Origin: an uncultured Treponema sp.
Lineage (GTDB): Bacteria; Spirochaetota; Spirochaetia; Treponematales; Treponemataceae
Direction: 5' to 3'
Assembly: GCA_946615905.1 (NCBI GenBank)
Contig: CAMOIE010000026.1
Coordinates: 1 to 37,375, forward strand
Length of the DNA: 37,375 bases
Positions 1 through 8,120 of the stretch are shown here, piece after piece; position 1 is the first letter of the stretch; each line of letters opens with the position of its first letter. The notes under the pieces are model-generated. The model did not search any database, had not been told where the DNA came from, and saw only the letters and a list, made by a program, of their open reading frames with translations. The translations under genes were made by a program, and so were the position numbers.

Positions 1-320
1 GGATGCATAAGCCGCGTGAGCGGCGAGTTAATGATTTCCTACAACGCAAACGGCGAAAGCCGTATTTGTTCGCAACTATGTTGCTCACTTTCATTTATGG
101 GAATAGCACAGGCAGATGACGAGCAGACGCGCAAGGATTGGAGGGGCACGGTAGGCTTCGCCGTCCCTGGCTCGGCCTACCCGCCAGAAACCGGGACCGG
201 TTTCTGGCCGCGCTGGTGCCGGCCTCCATGCCGGCTCTCTCTCCCCCGCACGCCTCCGCGAAGCCTATGAGCGTGAGCGAACCCCGGAAAGCCATTGATA
301 CGGGTGGCACTTGCGCCCAT
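1..320. repeat. Gene-free, GC-rich inverted-repeat region
   Basis: No convincing gene is seen; the short open frames here overlap each other, lack ribosome binding sites and follow the inverted repeats. The region is packed with stem-loops. GCCGC/GCGGC with a GTGA loop lies at 11-24, and ACGGC/GCCGT with a GAAA loop at 50-63. GGTAGGC/GCCTACC has arms at 150-156 and 175-181. A perfect 12-bp stem with a GA centre lies at 183-208. The sequence ATGAGCGTGAGCGAA at 267-281 recurs at 37300-37314. This looks like one or more intergenic repeat elements sitting just past the terminator of the CBS-ACT gene. Confidence 0.6.
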
Positions 321-354
321 AAAAAAAAGACGGTCTCCACTTCGGAAAACCGTC
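321..354 (-). terminator. Rho-independent terminator of the CBS-ACT gene
   Basis: On the minus strand GACGGT pairs with ACCGTC (329-354), with further inner pairing TCC/GGA, followed by eight U residues (321-328). It lies 32 bases past the stop codon of the CBS-ACT gene and probably ends the liv-associated transcript. Confidence 0.85.
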
Positions 355-385
355 CTCCATTCCTAATTCCTAACTCAAAAATCCC

Positions 386-1030
386 TTAATTTTCCCGGAT
401 GTCGACGATTTTCACGCCGACAGGCTGGAGGATTTTCTCAACGTCAGCTTTTTTCACGCCCGTGACTTTAATCGTGCAACAGCGTTTTGAAACATCGGGA
501 CCTTCGCTCGTGACAGAAGAGACGATGTTTCCGCCGATTTCCGCAATCGCACAGACAACTTTCGCAAGCTCTCCGGGCTTTTCGTTGAACTCAAGCATCA
601 TGCGGACTCCGTGGTGGCGGGCGCCGAACATTTTTACGAACTGGTCGAACAAGTCAGACTCGGTGACAATCCCGACCATAACATCGTCCTGCATGACAGG
701 AAGACAGCCTATTCCCTTGTCGGACATGATGCGGGCGGCCTCCTCAACAACTTCATCGGGAGAAACGCTCGTGACTTTTTTGGTCATGATTTTTTCAACC
801 TTGAGTTTTGACAAAAGGTAGCTCATCTCGTACATATCGAGGGTCGTTGCGGCCGAAGGACCTGCTTTTGAAAGGTCGTTTTTAGTGATGATGCCGACAA
901 GCCTGCTGTTTTTATCGAGAACAGGCAGCTTGCTGATATTTTCTTTAAGCATGAGGGCTTTAGCGTCCGTAGCGGACATTTCGGGAGTAACATAAATCGG
1001 ATTTTTTGTCATAACGTCGGAAATAATCAT
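386..1030 (-). CDS. CBS-pair and ACT domain protein (AcuB-like)
   Basis: A 214-residue protein, probably a cytoplasmic ligand sensor. Two CBS domains occupy roughly residues 3-55 (beginning MIISDVMTKNPIYVTP) and 75-130 (VEKIMTKKVTSVSPDE), and an ACT-like domain follows at about 140-212 (GVRMMLEFNEKPGELAKV). CBS pairs usually bind adenine nucleotides and ACT domains usually bind amino acids. No catalytic domain is attached. The start at 1030 has GGAGG eight bases upstream; an in-frame codon at 1105 has no such site. It lies 108 bases after livF on the same strand, so it may be cotranscribed with the transporter and sense branched-chain amino acids or energy state. That link is inferred from position. 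Domain assignment is secure, the function is not. Confidence 0.85.
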   Translation of the reverse strand: MIISDVMTKNPIYVTPEMSATDAKALMLKENISKLPVLDKNSRLVGIITKNDLSKAGPSAATTLDMYEMSYLLSKLKVEKIMTKKVTSVSPDEVVEEAARIMSDKGIGCLPVMQDDVMVGIVTESDLFDQFVKMFGARHHGVRMMLEFNEKPGELAKVVCAIAEIGGNIVSSVTSEGPDVSKRCCTIKVTGVKKADVEKILQPVGVKIVDIREN

Positions 1031-1052
1031 TTTTCGCCTCCAAATCTTTCTA

Positions 1053-1123
1053 GGGAAACGCTGAACTGAATACTGATTTTTAACGTTTCCTGATAATTTT
1101 ACCACGAATTTTCAATTCAGCAA
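1053..1123 (-). promoter_or_regulatory. Possible promoter and inverted repeat before the CBS-ACT gene
   Basis: TTGCTG (1118-1123) and TAAAAT (1096-1101) are 16 bases apart on the minus strand. Just downstream, GGAAACG and CGTTTCC form a 7-bp inverted repeat (arms 1053-1059 and about 1084-1090). This could be an independent start for the CBS-ACT gene with an operator or 5' hairpin, or simply spacer inside the liv operon. No terminator is seen after livF. Confidence 0.25.
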
Positions 1124-1138
1124 GTAATCAACAGCTCA

Positions 1139-1855
1139 TCAACCGCCAAGATATGCGGCTTTTACAGCCGGGTCGGAAATCATTTCCTTTGCAGGGCCGG
1201 ACTTTGAGATTCCGCCGGTCTCCAAAATGTAAACGCGGTCTGCAATCGACATTGCCTTGAATGCGTTCTGCTCGACCAAAAGAATCGAGATTCCGTCCTC
1301 GTGAAGTTTTTTGATAATCTCAAAAATCTCATCGACCAAAATCGGGGCAAGTCCCATCGAAGGCTCGTCCAGCAAAAGGAGCTTGGGCCGGCTCATAAGG
1401 GCGCGTCCCATGGCAAGCATCTGCTGCTCACCGCCAGAAAGGGTTCCGGCCTCCTGCCTGATTCTTTCCTTTAGGCGGGGAAAAAGCTCGTAGACATGCT
1501 CCATGTCAGCCTTGATTCCGCTTTTGTCATTGCGGGTATAGGCTCCCATCTCAAGATTTTCCTTGACGGTCAAATTGGCAAAGACGCGGCGGCCTTCCGG
1601 AACCTGAATCAGACGGCGGCGGACAATCAAATCCGGGGCAAGGCTTGTGATGTCCTCGCCCTGAAAGACTACTGAACCCTCCGACTTTTTCACGAGGTTT
1701 GAGATTGAGTGCAAGGTTGTGGTTTTTCCAGCACCGTTCGCACCAATCAGGGAAATAAGCTCCCCGTCCGCAAGGTCAAATGAGATTCCTTTCAAGGCAC
1801 GGATTGCGCCGTAACTCACAGTGAGATTTTTTACTTCAAGTAATTTTTCGCCCAT
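1139..1855 (-). CDS. livF: Branched-chain amino-acid ABC transporter ATPase LivF
   Basis: 238 residues, the usual LivF length. It is one of two ATPases that power import of leucine, isoleucine, valine or related amino acids at the inner face of the membrane. Walker A is GANGAGKTT (about residues 37-45), the ABC signature is LSGGEQQ, and Walker B is LLLLDEPS followed by MGLAP, the LivF-type D-loop region. The ATG overlaps the livG stop by one base (TGATG), and a GGAGG site lies inside the end of livG, which suggests coupled translation. It is the last transporter gene in the order livH-livM-livG-livF. Substrate range within the hydrophobic amino-acid family cannot be told from sequence. Confidence 0.95.
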   Translation of the reverse strand: MGEKLLEVKNLTVSYGAIRALKGISFDLADGELISLIGANGAGKTTTLHSISNLVKKSEGSVVFQGEDITSLAPDLIVRRRLIQVPEGRRVFANLTVKENLEMGAYTRNDKSGIKADMEHVYELFPRLKERIRQEAGTLSGGEQQMLAMGRALMSRPKLLLLDEPSMGLAPILVDEIFEIIKKLHEDGISILLVEQNAFKAMSIADRVYILETGGISKSGPAKEMISDPAVKAAYLGG

Positions 1856-2655
1856 CAGACTGCCTCCGCTTCGCTTCCGAGATATGCCTTGATGACATCG
1901 GGATTGGATTTGATTTCGTCAGGGCTTCCAGAAGCCAAAACCTGACCGTAATTCAAAACAAAAATCCGCTCGCAGATTCCCATGACGAGTTTCATGTCAT
2001 GCTCAATCAAAAGAATCGTCAGCTTGAATTCCCGGCGGATAAATGCGATAAGCTCCATAAGTTCCTTGGTTTCCTGGGGATTCATTCCGGCGGCAGGCTC
2101 GTCCAAAAGCAGGAGAGAGGGATTTGCGGCAAGCGCGCGGCAAATCTCAAGTTTTCTCTGCTCGCCGTAAGGGAGATTTTTCGCAAGTTCGTTCTTTTTC
2201 TCTTTGATTCCGAAGAGCTTCAAAAGGTTCTCCACACGGACAGTCATAATTCTCTCGTCGCGGCGGAATTTCAGCGTCCTAAAAAGTACAGAAAAAGGAT
2301 TGCAACGGCGCTGGTTGTGGAGGGCGATTCTAACGTTGTCGCCGACAGTCAGATTGCCAAAAAGGCGGATGTTCTGGAATGTGCGGGCGATTCCGATTTT
2401 GTTCAGCTTTGCCGGGGACTTTTTGTTCACCACGTGAACTTTGTCGCTCTTGTCCCAAAAATCGATTTCCCCTTCTGTCGGGGTGTAAACGCCTGAGAGC
2501 ATGTTGAACACGGTCGTTTTCCCAGCCCCGTTCGGGCCGATCAAGCCGACAAGCTCGCCACGATAAAGCTCCATGTTAAAGTCGGAGACCGCACGCAGAC
2601 CGCCAAAAACGATGGAGACATTTGAAGCCTGCAAAAGAAGTTTTTTCTCGCTCAT
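1855..2655 (-). CDS. livG: Branched-chain amino-acid ABC transporter ATPase LivG
   Basis: 266 residues, the second ATPase of the transporter. Walker A is GPNGAGKTT, the signature region is the LivG-type LPYGEQRKLEICRALA (rather than LSGGQ), and Walker B is LLLLDEPAAGMN. The N-terminal part also carries the IARTFQNIRLF Q-loop typical of LivG. The start codon directly abuts the livM stop (TAAATG) and is preceded by GAGGAGG. It pairs with LivF to drive the LivH/LivM channel. Nothing is unusual in length or motifs. Confidence 0.95.
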   Translation of the reverse strand: MSEKKLLLQASNVSIVFGGLRAVSDFNMELYRGELVGLIGPNGAGKTTVFNMLSGVYTPTEGEIDFWDKSDKVHVVNKKSPAKLNKIGIARTFQNIRLFGNLTVGDNVRIALHNQRRCNPFSVLFRTLKFRRDERIMTVRVENLLKLFGIKEKKNELAKNLPYGEQRKLEICRALAANPSLLLLDEPAAGMNPQETKELMELIAFIRREFKLTILLIEHDMKLVMGICERIFVLNYGQVLASGSPDEIKSNPDVIKAYLGSEAEAV

Positions 2656-3693
2656 TTACTTTGCCTCCTCTTCGACCGGCCTTGCTGATTTTTTTGAAAG
2701 ACGCGCCTTTAAATTTCTTACAAATCCGGGGATTCCGTCCCAAACGTTGACAAAGGAAAGCTCCTTCATGCCAAGCAAGCCCTGCGGCCGGAAAAGCATT
2801 ACGAGAATCAAAATGACCGGGTAAAAAAGCAGGCGGTAGTCCTGCAAAAAGCGCAGGAATTCCTGAAGGTAAGTCAGTACAAAGGCAGCCAGGACAGAAC
2901 CTGTGACAGACCCCATTCCGCCAAGAACAACGTAAATCAGGGCGTTGATTGAGTTGTTGAAAGAGGCCAAATCCGGCTTGATGAAGCCCTGGAAGGGGGC
3001 GTAAAGGGCACCGGCGACACCGCCAATCAAGGCACCGATTACAAAGCCGACCATCTTGTACTTAAAAACTCCGATTCCGTTCGAGTTGGCAGCGATTTCG
3101 TCCTCGCGGACAGCAAGAATAGCGCGTCCGTAAGTCGAGCGGATAAAATTATGCAAAAGGATAATCACGGCAACAAGAGAACCAGTTATCACAAGCCATG
3201 AGAGGGCAGGTCCCCAGTCGAGGGAGTCACGCAAAAGCGAGTATTTAAATGACATTCCGTTTGGTCCGCCGGTCAAGTCTTTCTGGTTCACAAGGACAAC
3301 GCGGATAATCTCACCGAATGCAAGGGTGACAATCGCAAGGTAGTCGCCCTCAAGCTTGAGAGTCGGAAATCCGATTAAAAAGCCGAAAATTCCCGCAGCC
3401 AGAACTCCAACCACAACCGCAAGCGGAAGAGGCAGTCCGTAAGTCCCGGAAAGAATCATCGTCGTATAGGCTCCAATCGCCTGAAAAGCGCACTGACCCA
3501 AAGTCAGCTGACCGGTGATTCCCGACACAACGTTGACAGAAAGGGCAAGCAGGGCGTTGACTCCGCCGAGGGTAAAAATGCGGGCCGTGTATGCGTCAAT
3601 CAAATGGACTTTTATAAGCGCAAAGGGAACAAAAACCGCCAGCAATGCGGCCGCCCCTGGAATCATCATGTTCCGTAAAATTTTATTTTTCAT
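2656..3693 (-). CDS. livM: Branched-chain amino-acid ABC transporter permease LivM
   Basis: 345 residues with about ten hydrophobic segments. It forms half of the membrane channel with LivH. The family motif GGPNGM is present, as is the cytoplasmic loop YGRAILAVREDEIAANSNGI (about residues 188-207), which contacts the ATPase. The C-terminus has a basic cytoplasmic tail (KARLSKKSARPVEEEAK). Its start lies 14 bases after livH and has AAGGGGAG upstream. Confidence 0.94.
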   Translation of the reverse strand: MKNKILRNMMIPGAAALLAVFVPFALIKVHLIDAYTARIFTLGGVNALLALSVNVVSGITGQLTLGQCAFQAIGAYTTMILSGTYGLPLPLAVVVGVLAAGIFGFLIGFPTLKLEGDYLAIVTLAFGEIIRVVLVNQKDLTGGPNGMSFKYSLLRDSLDWGPALSWLVITGSLVAVIILLHNFIRSTYGRAILAVREDEIAANSNGIGVFKYKMVGFVIGALIGGVAGALYAPFQGFIKPDLASFNNSINALIYVVLGGMGSVTGSVLAAFVLTYLQEFLRFLQDYRLLFYPVILILVMLFRPQGLLGMKELSFVNVWDGIPGFVRNLKARLSKKSARPVEEEAK

Positions 3694-3707
3694 CCTAAAT
3701 TCTCCCC

Positions 3708-4598
3708 TTAAACTTTAACCCTTGTTTTCTTTCCCAAAAGTCCGGCAGGTTTTACGAGCAGGATTACAATCAAGATGCAGTAGGAAATCGCGTCCGCATA
3801 GCGGGAAGAAACGTAGGCTTTTGTCATAGTCTCCGCGATTCCGAGGATGATTCCGCCTGTCATGGCACCGGGGATAGAGCCGATTCCGCCCAAAACAGCC
3901 GCAACAAAGGCCTTCAAGCCAGGAATGTAGCCCATCACCGGGTCAATCTGCGGATATGCCGAGGCATACAAAACTCCGCCCGCACCGGCCAAAACCGAGC
4001 CGATTACGAAAGTCGCGGTGATTATTTTATTGACCGAGATTCCCATCAAACTTGCCGCCCCCAAGTCGTAGGAGACAGCCCGCATAGCCTTGCCGGTCTT
4101 CGTGTAGTTGACGATGTAGTTCAAAAGAATCATCAAAACGGCTGACAAAATTATGATGATAAGCTGGATGTTTGAGATTGAAATCATTCCAAGGGTGAAA
4201 TTTTTTGTCGCCATCGTCGGGAATTGTCTGGGATCTGGGCCGACAAAAGGCAAAACCCGCATCACATTCTGCAAGATAAGCTCCACACCAATCGCCGTAA
4301 TCAAGGAGTTCAGACGGGGGGCAGTGCGCAAGGGTCTGTAAGCGCAGCGTTCAATCAAAACTGAAAGAAGGCCGCAGATAACCATGGCCGCCACAAATGC
4401 GAGAATCATTCCGACCGTTCCCGTTCCAAAGGCGCAGAGGACAAAATAAGCCGCGTAGGCACCGACCATCATCACATCGCCGTGGGCAAAGTTAATCAGC
4501 TTGACGATTCCGTAGACCATCGTGTAGCCGAGCGCAATCAGCGCGTAAATCGAACCGAGCGAAAGCCCGTTTATCAGCTGCTGGACAAAAATCTCCAC
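3708..4598 (-). CDS. livH: Branched-chain amino-acid ABC transporter permease LivH
   Basis: 296 residues with about eight membrane segments. It begins (V/M)EIFVQQLINGLSLGSIYALIALGYTMVYGI, the conserved LivH N-terminus, and has the ATPase-contact loop TKTGKAMRAVSYDLGAASLMGI (about residues 166-187, only part of which is family-defining). The start codon is GTG with GGAGA ten bases upstream. It is the first gene of the livHMGF unit, separated from livK by a terminator and about 325 bases. Confidence 0.94.
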   Translation of the reverse strand: MEIFVQQLINGLSLGSIYALIALGYTMVYGIVKLINFAHGDVMMVGAYAAYFVLCAFGTGTVGMILAFVAAMVICGLLSVLIERCAYRPLRTAPRLNSLITAIGVELILQNVMRVLPFVGPDPRQFPTMATKNFTLGMISISNIQLIIIILSAVLMILLNYIVNYTKTGKAMRAVSYDLGAASLMGISVNKIITATFVIGSVLAGAGGVLYASAYPQIDPVMGYIPGLKAFVAAVLGGIGSIPGAMTGGIILGIAETMTKAYVSSRYADAISYCILIVILLVKPAGLLGKKTRVKV

Positions 4599-4637
4599 TT
4601 TTCTAAATCTCCACTAAAAAATTCAAGTCTCACTGAT

Positions 4638-4666
4638 ATTTTATACGGATTTTTTATTTGTGAACA
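4638..4666 (-). promoter_or_regulatory. Candidate promoter of livHMGF
   Basis: In an AT-rich stretch, TGTTCA (4661-4666) and TAAAAT (4638-4643) lie 17 bases apart on the minus strand, about 40 bases before the livH start. The -35 match is weak. The reason for expecting a promoter here is the livK terminator just upstream. Confidence 0.35.
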
Positions 4667-4737
4667 GAGATTTTTACTAATGAAAAAGGAAAAAATAAAA
4701 GTGAAAAATTTACAGATTTCCTATTGACTTTTTTTTA

Positions 4738-4858
4738 ATTTGGGCGCTTCCCGTCGCTGCCGCGTCGGGCCGGCAGTTCCAGCCTTCGCCTCCTCCGGCT
4801 CATTCGTCCGCCCCGCGTCCGAACTGTCGGGCTTCCATTGCCTTGCGCATTCAGGCAT
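4738..4858. repeat. GC-rich intergenic element after the livK terminator
   Basis: About 120 bases of GC-rich sequence sit between an AT-rich promoter region and the livK terminator, with no gene. Two arms, GGCAGTTC (about 4770-4777) and GAACTGTC (about 4821-4828), can pair with one wobble. On the minus strand it begins right after the terminator U-run as ATGCC, then GCGCAAGGCAATGG, which resembles the order ATGG, GCGCAAG, CAATGG found at the same place after the CBS-ACT terminator (about 320-290). It therefore looks like a member of a repeat family that sits beside terminators. Confidence 0.5.
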
Positions 4859-4891
4859 AAAAAACAGGTCCGGCGAACCGCCAGACCTGTT
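4859..4891 (-). terminator. Rho-independent terminator of livK
   Basis: On the minus strand AACAGGTC pairs with GACCTGTT, with an inner GGCG/CGCC stem (4863-4891), and is followed by a U-run (4859-4864). It lies 32 bases past the livK stop, so livK can be transcribed alone. Confidence 0.85.
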
Positions 4892-4923
4892 CAATTACTC
4901 ATTGTTAATTGTCAATTGCTAAT

Positions 4924-6060
4924 TTACGGGTTTACCGTTGTCTTGTAGGCAGAAGTCAACTTGCCGTCAGCTCCTTTGACAAGCTCCACGATTACCGCAG
5001 ATTTAACAGGGTTGCGTTTTTCGTCAAAAGTCAGGTGGCCGGTCACGTAGCTGCCGTCTGTTTTTTCAAGGGCATCGCGAACATCATCAGATTTTGTAGA
5101 ACCAGCTTTTACGATTGCATCGCGGAGCATATAAACAGAGTCATAAGCCAAAGCCGCAAAAGAAGTCGGAGCCTTGCCGAATTTGCTCGTGTAGTTCGCA
5201 ACGAAAGTCTTTACAGCATCGTCTGTTGAGTCAGCGGCATAGTGGTTTGAATAGAATCCGTTCAAAACCTCATCGCCCGCATTGTCAGTCAAACCGTCCC
5301 AACCGTCAGCACCGACAATCGGAGTGTTGATTCCCTGGGCACGCAGCTGTTTTGCAATCAAAGCGACAGTAGCGTAATAGTCAGGGATATAGACGACTTC
5401 GGGAGCCGCGTTCTTGATTTTTGTCAGCTGGGCGTTAAAGTCCTTGTCACCAGTGTTGTAAGATTCCTTTGCGACGATTGTTCCGCCGAGACTCTCAAAA
5501 GTCTTCACAAAGTTGTCTGTCAAACCTGAAGAATAGTCGTTTCCGATGTCGTAGATGACAGCGGCTCTTGTGACTTTCAAAGTCTCAGAGACGAATTTCG
5601 CTCCGACTGTTCCCTGGAAGGGGTCAATAAAGCAGGCGCGGAAAACGAAATTTCCAGCGTCAGTGATTGCGGGAGCTGTTGCGGCAGGCGCAATCATCAG
5701 GACTTTCTGTGACTGGGCCTGTGTAGTGATGGCCTGAGTGCAGCCGGAAGTCAGAGAGCCGATGATGAATCTCACTCCGTCTTTTGTCGTGAGTTTTGTG
5801 TATGCGTTAACAGATTTCTCAGGATTTCCCTCGTCATCCTCAGAAATAAGGACGACGTTCTCCCCGTTGATTCCGCCAGCTGCATTGATTTCATCAACTG
5901 CCAACTCGATTCCGTTTTTGGCTTCCACGCCGTAAACAGCGACTCCTCCAGAAAGCGGGCCGATTGTTCCGATTTTAATTCCCTTTGCACCGGAAGAAGA
6001 ACATCCGGCCAGCATTGAGAGAGCCGCAAGTGCAGCTGTCAAAGCCAGTATTTTTTTCAT
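4924..6060 (-). CDS. livK: Branched-chain amino-acid binding lipoprotein (LivK/LivJ-like)
   Basis: 378 residues. It captures the amino acid outside the inner membrane and delivers it to LivHM. The N-terminus MKKILALTAALAALSMLAGC is a lipoprotein signal with lipobox LAGC, so Cys20 would be lipid-anchored. The mature part starts with IKIGTIGPLSGGVAVYGVEAKNG (about residues 29-51), typical of the periplasmic binding fold type I (Peripla_BP_6). A strong GGAGG lies seven bases before the ATG. It precedes livHMGF but is followed by its own terminator, which would give an excess of binding protein over channel. The exact ligand (Leu/Ile/Val or another amide or amino acid) is not fixed by sequence. 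Confidence 0.92.
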   Translation of the reverse strand: MKKILALTAALAALSMLAGCSSSGAKGIKIGTIGPLSGGVAVYGVEAKNGIELAVDEINAAGGINGENVVLISEDDEGNPEKSVNAYTKLTTKDGVRFIIGSLTSGCTQAITTQAQSQKVLMIAPAATAPAITDAGNFVFRACFIDPFQGTVGAKFVSETLKVTRAAVIYDIGNDYSSGLTDNFVKTFESLGGTIVAKESYNTGDKDFNAQLTKIKNAAPEVVYIPDYYATVALIAKQLRAQGINTPIVGADGWDGLTDNAGDEVLNGFYSNHYAADSTDDAVKTFVANYTSKFGKAPTSFAALAYDSVYMLRDAIVKAGSTKSDDVRDALEKTDGSYVTGHLTFDEKRNPVKSAVIVELVKGADGKLTSAYKTTVNP

Positions 6061-6188
6061 TGTTTGCCTCCAAATGGAAATTCCATATCAACAAATATTA
6101 AAAAATTTAAGTCTTTATGTAAATCGGATTTTAGAATCTTTACGCTTATTTTCAGAGAATTTCGGGGACGCTGAAAATCCAAGAGGGC

Positions 6189-6220
6189 AAAAATAAAGCC
6201 GCCCTTGCTTGAAGGACGGC
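6189..6220 (-). terminator. Terminator of the alpha-operon unit
   Basis: On the minus strand GCCGTCCTT pairs with AAGGGCGGC (6198-6220, one G-U pair) and is followed by UUUAUUUUU (6189-6197). It lies 42 bases past the zinc-ribbon gene and ends the rpmJ-rpsM-rpsK-rpoA-rplQ unit. Confidence 0.85.
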
Positions 6221-6262
6221 GTAAAACTGATTTTTCAGGCAACTAGACCCGTTCTCAGTTTA

Positions 6263-6511
6263 TTATGCCTGTTCGGCAGAAGCTTCTGCGGGGGCTGCTT
6301 CTTCTTTAGGAGCATTTGCCTTTGCAATTTTTGCTTCTTTGCGGGCAATGTTTTTCAGCTGAGCGTTGCAGAATTTGCAAACTTTAACTGTATTGCCGTC
6401 AATTTCCTTTTCATAAAGGACTTTGATATTCTCTTTTCCACAGCGGGGGCATTTTCCGCGTCCGTGGTTAGCTTCGTTGCGGATACCAGTTCCGCGATGT
6501 GCTTTAGACAT
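6263..6511 (-). CDS. Small zinc-ribbon protein after rplQ, function unknown
   Basis: 82 residues. The first 55 are basic and begin MSKAHRGTGIRNEANHGRG. A CPRC...CKFC pair (about residues 21-24 and 46-49) would bind one zinc ion, with GKENIKVLYEKEIDGNTVKV between the two knuckles. The C-terminus is a low-complexity tail rich in Ala and Glu. It starts 12 bases after rplQ with AAGGAG upstream and is the last gene of the operon. Similar genes in this place are known to me from treponemes, but I know of no assigned function. Context and the basic, RNA-binding-like composition suggest a ribosome-associated role; that is inference. Confidence 0.8.
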   Translation of the reverse strand: MSKAHRGTGIRNEANHGRGKCPRCGKENIKVLYEKEIDGNTVKVCKFCNAQLKNIARKEAKIAKANAPKEEAAPAEASAEQA

Positions 6512-6523
6512 GTTCTACACTCC

Positions 6524-7051
6524 TTATTTTGCTTCTTCAGCAGCAGGAGCTGCTTTTTTTGCAGTCTTGGCTTTAGTTGCAGTTGCTTTCTTTGCAGGAG
6601 CCTTTTTTGTCTCGCTCTTTTTCTCTGCAGATTCAGCTTTCGGAGCTTTCTTTGCTTTAGGCTCTTCTTTTGCCTTGTTATCCTCTGACGGAAGTTTGTA
6701 GTCTACCAATTCGAGAATAACTACATCAGCGGCATCACCCTGGCGGAAGCCCATCTTCAAAATGCGAGTGTATCCACCTTTGCGGTCCTTCATGCGGGGA
6801 CCAAGCTCAGTGAAAAGTTTATTCAAGATTTTCTCGTCCTGAATGAACTTTGCGGCGATGCGGCGGTTGTGTACTGTGTCAACCTTGCTGCGTGTAATCA
6901 GTTTCTCTGCATATTTGCGGACTTCTTTAGCTTTTGAGCTAGTAGTCGTAATGCGTTCAAATCTGAAGAGTGAAGTGACCATATTGCGTTCCATTGCGCG
7001 GCGGTGTGCCGTTGTTCTGGAAAGCGGGTTAAAACCAGTTCTATGATTCAT
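6524..7051 (-). CDS. rplQ: Large-subunit ribosomal protein L17 with long tail
   Basis: 175 residues against about 120-130 in many bacteria. The core (about 1-120) begins [29 protein letters not shown] and contains [17 protein letters not shown] and [10 protein letters not shown]. After about residue 122 comes a lysine/alanine-rich tail of some 50 residues ([20 protein letters not shown]). Its start overlaps the end of rpoA by 11 bases, so the two are probably translationally coupled. Confidence 0.96.
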   Translation of the reverse strand: MNHRTGFNPLSRTTAHRRAMERNMVTSLFRFERITTTSSKAKEVRKYAEKLITRSKVDTVHNRRIAAKFIQDEKILNKLFTELGPRMKDRKGGYTRILKMGFRQGDAADVVILELVDYKLPSEDNKAKEEPKAKKAPKAESAEKKSETKKAPAKKATATKAKTAKKAAPAAEEAK

Positions 7052-8096
7052 CGGATTCGTCCTTCTGCTTTGTTAAATTGACAGCGTTCTTCAAGTGACT
7101 GTAATCTGTCATGCCGAGAGTAAGGTTCCACTCCATGAGCTTTTCCTTAATTTCGGTAAGAGATTTTTTACCAAAGTTTCTTGTCTTGGCAATGTCATCT
7201 TCTGTCTTTTTCGTTAATTCGCCGATTGTGCGAATGTTTGCGTTTTTCAGACAATTTGATGAGCGTACTGAAAGCTCCAGTTCTTCAACAGGAGTGTTCA
7301 GCAACTGGCGGATTTTCTCATCGCCTTCATCAGAATCATCGAGACCAGAATCATCGCTTTCATTGAAGTTCACAAATACTGAGAAGTGATCCTTCGCAAT
7401 CTTTGCGGCCTCAGCGAGAGCATCTTCCGGAGCGATAGTTCCGTCTGTCCAAATTTCAAGAATAAGTTTGTCGTAATCGTTTCTCTGACCAACGCGGCAG
7501 GGTTCGATTGCGTACTTAACTTTGCGAACGGGTGAGAAGATTGAGTCCATCGGAATTGTACCGACAACTTCGATGTAATGCTCATTCACCTCAGCAGGAA
7601 CGTAACCGCGTCCGAAATCAACCTGAATCTCAAAGTCGATGTGGGCACCGTCCATCATTGTGAACATGTCCATACCCTTTGAAAGGACTTCAAGCTGACC
7701 TTCTTTTGCAAAGTCATCGCTAGTTACTTTTCCCGGTCCCTTAAATTCGTAAAGAAGCGTATCCTCTTCTGTCTCATTCGGCAGACGGACGCGCATCAGT
7801 TTCAAACTATTGAGGATTTCGAGAGTGTCTTCAGAAACGTTCGGAATTTTTTCAAATTCACTTGAAATTACGTGCGGAACGCCATCCGCATCGTAAGAAG
7901 TAATCCGAACTGAAGAAACCGCATATCCCTGAATTGAGGAAAGCAACACGCGGCGGAGAGTATTTCCGATTGTCGTGCCGAATCCTGTCTCAAAAGGATA
8001 GGCTGTGAATTTTCCGTAGTTCGGGTTCGTCTCAAGATGTTCAAATGTAACGCCTTTCGGTTTTTTAAAACCTTTCAGCAGATTTTTTCGAGCCAT
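7041..8096 (-). CDS. rpoA: RNA polymerase alpha subunit
   Basis: 351 residues. The N-terminal domain (about 1-235, with [19 protein letters not shown]) dimerises and nucleates polymerase assembly. The C-terminal domain (about 265-335, [19 protein letters not shown]) binds upstream promoter DNA and activators. An acidic linker ([16 protein letters not shown]) joins them, and the protein ends in a charged tail. AAGGAG precedes the ATG. The gap to rpsK upstream is 157 bases and full of hairpins; rpsD, which often sits there, is missing. Confidence 0.98.
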   Translation of the reverse strand: MARKNLLKGFKKPKGVTFEHLETNPNYGKFTAYPFETGFGTTIGNTLRRVLLSSIQGYAVSSVRITSYDADGVPHVISSEFEKIPNVSEDTLEILNSLKLMRVRLPNETEEDTLLYEFKGPGKVTSDDFAKEGQLEVLSKGMDMFTMMDGAHIDFEIQVDFGRGYVPAEVNEHYIEVVGTIPMDSIFSPVRKVKYAIEPCRVGQRNDYDKLILEIWTDGTIAPEDALAEAAKIAKDHFSVFVNFNESDDSGLDDSDEGDEKIRQLLNTPVEELELSVRSSNCLKNANIRTIGELTKKTEDDIAKTRNFGKKSLTEIKEKLMEWNLTLGMTDYSHLKNAVNLTKQKDESDES

Positions 8097-8120
8097 CTGA
8101 ACTCCTTTTTATAGATGTTT

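Noticed and set aside
95..389. Open frames on both strands in the left-edge region
   Set aside because: They overlap each other on opposite strands and arise from GC-rich inverted repeats; no ribosome sites or recognisable protein features.
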